A stretch of DNA of 64,000 nt from Begonia masoniana (taxonomy: Eukaryota > Streptophyta > Magnoliopsida > Cucurbitales > Begoniaceae): NCBI GenBank assembly GCA_022432975.1, contig CM039504.1, positions 3,507,459-3,571,458 of the forward strand, in the 5' to 3' direction. Shown here one piece after another: positions 57,696-64,000 of the stretch. Below the pieces are notes generated by a model. That model saw nothing but the letters and a program-made list of their open reading frames with translations, was not told the DNA's origin and searched no databases. The stretch's first letter is position 1. Every line of letters starts with the position of its first letter. Both the position numbers and the translations under genes were made by a program.

Positions 57696-59033
57696 ATGTA
57701 ATATGAGAGGTTAACGAATTTTATACCTAACTCTATTACGAATCTTAATGGAGGATTAAAACATATGTAATGACTACATCAATTGATATTACTTTGAGTA
57801 AATATATTTTATAATTATAAGAGTGCAACTCTAGGTATTTAGTGGAATTCCTCTATAGTTAATAATTGTGTTATTTAATATACAGAGTTTATATTAATTA
57901 ACAAATATTATTGGAGCTTAGGGTTATAGGTCAATCGGTCCCTCTGTTATCTTATATCACTATTTAATTTTCATGTTACAATAATAAATATATAAATGAT
58001 TAATAATAATTAATCATTTATAGACACTTAAATGAATATATTGTAATTCAAAATATATAAATAGTTTCTATATTTTGAATTCAAAATAAATTATCTCATA
58101 AGATGAGATTGTTTTAAGAGATTTGAAGAATCTCATCAGATGAGATTTGATATTCAAATTTAAATTGAAGTTAGTTATTTAACAAACTATCAAATCAGAT
58201 TTTTGAAATTTGAATAAAAGTAGATCTGAAAAATTTGATCAAATTAGATTTGATCTACAATTGACTTATAGTTTGTTTATTATTTAAAAATAGATATGAA
58301 GAATCTAGTTTTCATAAATATATTCTAAAAACTGTTTTTAGATTATATGATCAATCGATAAATTGATTTATCAGATAAATCAACTGCTACTCAAATTATA
58401 TTTGAATAGATAAGATTTATTTTTAAAAATTAGTTTTTATTAAAATAAATCTAAAAATTTATTTTAAAATAAATCTATAAAATTGTTAAATGTGATTTGA
58501 CAGAGAAAGATGTAGAAAAATAAGATAGAGAGATCTAATCTCGAATGAAAAAGTGTAACCTTTTCATATTCGGTTTTAGAAAAATGTTTTCTAAGATCGA
58601 AGAAATACGTCACATGTGTTGAGAATACGTCTCTTCACAAATAAGTCAGACGCCCACACGTCAGGAAATTTAAGTTTAAAAATCTTCAGAGAAGACTCGA
58701 CGGTTTTAAAGTCTTCTGGAAAAACACTTGATCCTGAATTAAAACTGTTAAGATTAGACGAGAGTACCTGAGTAAAAGCATTGCTCTAAGAGGTATTTTC
58801 TTTTGTTATTTCACAATCTAAATCTAATAATTTTTCTCAATGTAAATTGTTTACATTTTGAAAAAATGCATATTTCTCAAAAATAATTTCTTTTAAATTA
58901 ACGATTCAATTTATATTTTTTTTTATGATTTTAAAATAGTTTTAAAGTCACATGGTAACGCATGTCACTATTATTATGATTAATAGTGAATTCTGCCATG
59001 AGTAGGAACCATCAAAACCAACAATCAATTCAA
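57696..59033. other. AT-rich DNA, possibly old retrotransposon sequence
   Basis: Very AT-rich with no coding frame. 58500-58860 has an LTR- or leader-like look, but no ends, primer site or duplications could be found. Confidence 0.35.
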
Positions 59034-59375
59034 TGGAGAATAAAATGTACCGAATGTCAGCTCCATGCCTCCCTGCCAGTTCGACCCACAAGTTGACTAC
59101 GGAGTCGTAGTTTCAAATCCTTCGCATCCTTTACAACATCAGTCTGATCAAAAAGAGCAACAAGCTGATCAAAATGATCCTCCATCTAACCCGGTAGGCT
59201 ACTTCGATCAAGAACAAGATTCATTGATCTTGAGCGATCCGATATTTGCTCTATCACATCAAGAAGCGCCATTGCTGGTATGGATCTGACTATTGGTCAA
59301 CCACGTCAACAAGATCCATGCCCAAGCATGAATTTTGATCATAAAAAGACGGATGAAGATATAGAACAAGAGTAA
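59034..59375 (+). pseudogene. Broken copy of the 3' part of the downstream MYB gene
   Basis: The frame at 59065-59289 reads MPPCQFDPQVDYG...HQSDQKEQQADQND. The downstream MYB exon reads [16 protein letters not shown]...LELQSHQT. At the DNA level TGCCAGTTCGACCCACAAG aligns with AGCCAGTTCGACCTACAAG (61336 region). No MYB domain precedes it, and the frame is closed by TGA (59287-59289). It is probably a partial tandem duplicate of the neighbour. Confidence 0.55.
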
Positions 59376-59710
59376 TTAGATTTTGTTTATCTTCTTTCTG
59401 ATCTATGCCTAATTTAGGGTCTCATGATATTTAAAAAAGTTTGTTTATAATTTCAAATTTTAACGAACTTTTAAATTGAAAATATAATCTGATTTGAAAA
59501 TATTCAAATATTAACTAATTTTCAAATTTAGAGAAATTAATATTTAAAAAACCAAGCTCTATAATAATAGAATCTATCTCTCAAAATTTCTAGTACTATA
59601 ATGTATTTGGATTGAAAATAAAACATTAAATACACCTTATTCTAATATAAAAAATATTTAGATTGAGAGTACGTATACTCTCTTATCATACTCTCTCAAC
59701 ATAATTGATA

Positions 59711-60412
59711 ATGTATTGAACAATGATTGATTAAATTAATATAATAAATTATTTATTACAGTAAGTATAAAAATAATTGTTCAACTCATCAATAAATACG
59801 TGTAGAATAAAAAAGCAAAAGTAGTATACTTTTATATATCAAAATTAAAAAAAGAAAAATAATAGCAAAAAAACGCTATTCGAACTAATGAAATCATGTT
59901 AAAATCTGATTTGATTGAAGGAAATGTGAGATTTTCTTTTACCGTTAATAAAAAATAATAGACGGTTGTGATTAATTTTCGTACTTAATGTTCACATTAA
60001 ACTCTTATATTTATTGATGATTGATGAAATTAATGTAATAAATTATTTATTACATTAATTATAAAAATAATTATTCGACTCATTAACATATACACGTAGA
60101 ATAAAAATGCAAAAGTAGTATACTTTAATATATCAAAATTAAAAAAAGAAAAATTATAGCAAAAAAAATGCTATTCGCACTAATGAAATCATGTGAAAAT
60201 CTGATTTGATTGAAGGAAATGTGGCATTTTCTTTTACCGTTAATAAAAAATAATAGAGGGTTGTGATTAAATAAATAATTTTTGCACTTAATGTTTACAT
60301 TAAACTCATGTAACAGTATTTGTTAATGATTGATGAAATTAATTTAATTATAAAAATAAACAGTTGTGATTAAATAAATATATTTTGTTCTTAATGTTCA
60401 CGTTAAACTCAC
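59711..60412. repeat. About 300-bp tandem repeat upstream of the MYB gene
   Basis: Unit 1 about 59711-60003, unit 2 about 60010-60316, partial unit 3 to about 60412. Shared marks are GCAAAAGTAGTATACTTT, ATTTGATTGAAGGAAATGTG and TTTTACCGTTAATAAAAAAT. The last unit ends about 135 bp before the MYB start codon, so the array forms the distal promoter. Confidence 0.85.
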
Positions 60413-60546
60413 TTGTTATCTCGGTTGGAAGACAACGAACGGTGGAGATTAAAAGAAAATACTTATTTATACTCTCTTCTCAAATTTGGCTACTCTCAAG
60501 AGGAGTCATTCCATCTCTCCCGCGCTCTGGAAAGCCATTTTCAATC

Positions 60547-61706
60547 ATGGATCAAAACAACCATTCAGGGGCATCGGAGTTTTCCTTGACTGACCGGACG
60601 TTTATAGATATCAAGCAATTCGAACTAATCTTGGGGAAGATGCAGGAAGGTGATGTCGAAGATTATGAATTTTGGGAGGAGATGTGGCGCGTTGTACCCG
60701 GACTGTCGCCGGCGGAGCTAAAATTCCTACGTAAGGAATTGGTTCATGATTTTGAAAAGATTGAAACTGGTCAGTTTCAGTTGCCTATTTACGCCGATGA
60801 CTTGGTTTCTTCCGGATCGAATCCTAGCAACTCGCAGCGGAATGCAACGGCCGTCGGTAAAAAAAGGAAGGGAATTTCCTGGAGCGATGAAGAAAAAGCG
60901 TGCGTTGCTTGATTCTTACTGAAATTTTAATTTGACTGTAAAGATTTATGATTTTTAGATGTTTCGATTCTTTAACTGAAGAAATACTAAATTTCTGTTT
61001 CAGATTGTTCGTAGAGGGGCTGGAGAAGTATGGGAAAGGCCATTGGAAGGACATTTCGAAACATTTCGTAACATCAAGAACACCGACTCAAGTTGCGAGC
61101 CACGCTCAGAAATTTTTCGCGGCTGACAAAAAAAAGCGACAAAGGTTGGCGATATCCGACCCACCTCATAGACATCAAGAATCTTCACCGGCGTCGCATT
61201 TTCCGATTCCGTCCACCTTCCAAATACCTCCACAACAACAAGGCTTCGAAGCTCAATTTCTTGCTCCAGGTTATCTCCAAGGAAACCAATTTTATAGAGA
61301 ACAAAATCTACTAAATTTCATCTCTCTGCCTCCCAGCCAGTTCGACCTACAAGCCCTGCCTCCCAGCCAATTCAATCAACGAGTTCACCACAGAGCCCTA
61401 GTTCCAGATCCTGCCTATCGATTAGAACTTCAGTCTCATCAAACAGGCTGTATGAATCAAAGGCAACATCTTATGCATTCGCGCAATTCGACTCATCGCC
61501 AATTCTATCAACAAACGCACGCTGAACCTCTGCTTCGAGCTCAACAAACACTCGTTGAACTTCAATCAAGAACAAGTTTCGTCAATCTTCAGATTGTTTA
61601 TCCCTGGTCTATCACATCAACAACGCCACACCCAGTTCTGGATTCGACTCCTGTAGCGCCCAACTCAAGGATGGATCAAAATCATAAAAATACAGGCAAG
61701 CCTTAG
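60547..61706 (+). CDS. MYB-related transcription factor, SHAQKFF class, DIVARICATA-like
   Basis: Two exons (60547-60899, 61004-61706), 351 residues; ATG at 60547 with a possible TATA (TATTTATA) about 80 bp upstream. Residues 125-175 are a typical SHAQKY(F)F MYB repeat: [30 protein letters not shown], with [20 protein letters not shown] after it (Phe instead of the usual Tyr). The N-terminal part ([35 protein letters not shown]) faintly matches the first SANT repeat and following linker of DIVARICATA-type proteins (VPGKS...L...D...IE.G..P.P.Y), but key tryptophans are lost. The intron falls inside the MYB repeat, after the first helix. The C-terminal half is rich in Gln, His and Pro, like an activation region. 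Nuclear DNA-binding function is inferred from the family (I-box, GATA-like sites). Confidence 0.88.
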
Positions 61707-62200
61707 AACATGACGATTTACATTCTTTTTTATTTTCCAAGAATTGGAGCTCGTTAATCTATGTCTCCAAGCAGTGTAATCTCTTTGGAGCTCGTTAAAG
61801 TATGAATCTAAGTCATCAAATTGAAATATAAACACTAAGCACACCCATTCATCAACATGATTATTAGATCAGCTACTTATATTCATAGAAAATTAGCGTA
61901 ATTTAATTTTTCGTTCTATATGTAATATATTTTATTTACTGGAAATATATAAAGTTGGAATATATGTAAATTAATTTTTATTAAAAAATTGGCGAAATTT
62001 GTGATTGGACAAGGAGCTTCAGGTGGGTGAAAGCAAAAGATTGATTTTTTTTTTTGGCCTTTTTATCTCTCTTTCGAGGAAAGGAAGCTTGTAATTGCTT
62101 TCGAGAGAGAACAGATTATCTCAAAAGAATAATAGCAGATTGAAGTTTGTTTAACATCCCCAAAATAAGCTCGCGTTTAGGTTGAAATCGAGGGAGGGAA
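61707..62200. other. Intergenic region before AMMECR1-like gene
   Basis: AT-rich; 62070-62200 is probably the leader of the downstream gene. Nothing else is seen. Confidence 0.5.

Positions 62201-64000
<1,800 letters not shown>

Overview
The window is nuclear DNA of a flowering plant, most likely a eudicot. Its genes are split by many short AT-rich introns with GT-AG borders. Their products include a plastid lipoyl synthase and a chloroplast-targeted protein. About 29 kb of the 64 kb is LTR retrotransposon plus one hAT DNA transposon. I cannot name the species from the sequence. There is one 100-base assembly gap (52080-52179).

Layout. 1-11.8 kb is gene-dense: a small G-patch protein (+), a chloroplast membrane protein of unknown function (+), and a TruA-type pseudouridine synthase (-). 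The synthase is head-to-head with plastid lipoyl synthase LIP1P (+, to 14.9 kb). A gag-only Ty3/gypsy element (15089-26393, minus strand, target duplication TTATG) follows, about 165 bp past the LIP1P stop. Its upstream LTR is split by a hAT element that carries two perfect tandem arrays of about 1 kb each. 27.6-39.9 kb is a cytosolic pyruvate kinase gene with two Ty1/copia elements sitting inside exons, both antisense to it. Without them the reading frame has no other visible lesion. A third, decayed copia element (40151-45786) separates it from a 15-exon GH27 alpha-galactosidase gene.

49.6-51.3 kb holds the last five exons of a katanin p80 subunit gene (-), whose 5' part is absent before the gap. 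52.2-57.7 kb is old repeat DNA: a protease-like relic, a two-level minisatellite, and a 2.4 kb solo gypsy LTR (duplication CTATA) beside an older LTR end. 57.7-60.5 kb is AT-rich, with a broken copy of the 3' part of the next gene and a roughly 300-bp tandem repeat. That gene is an unusual MYB (SHAQKFF) factor of DIVARICATA-like layout. The window ends inside an AMMECR1-family gene.

The genes are ordinary single plant genes, not an operon or pathway cluster. The main biology is transposon nesting. By-eye LTR divergence is about 0.8% (gypsy), 2% (copia 1), 2.5-3% (copia 3) and 5% (copia 2), so insertions accumulated over time. The hAT element is the youngest event in its nest.
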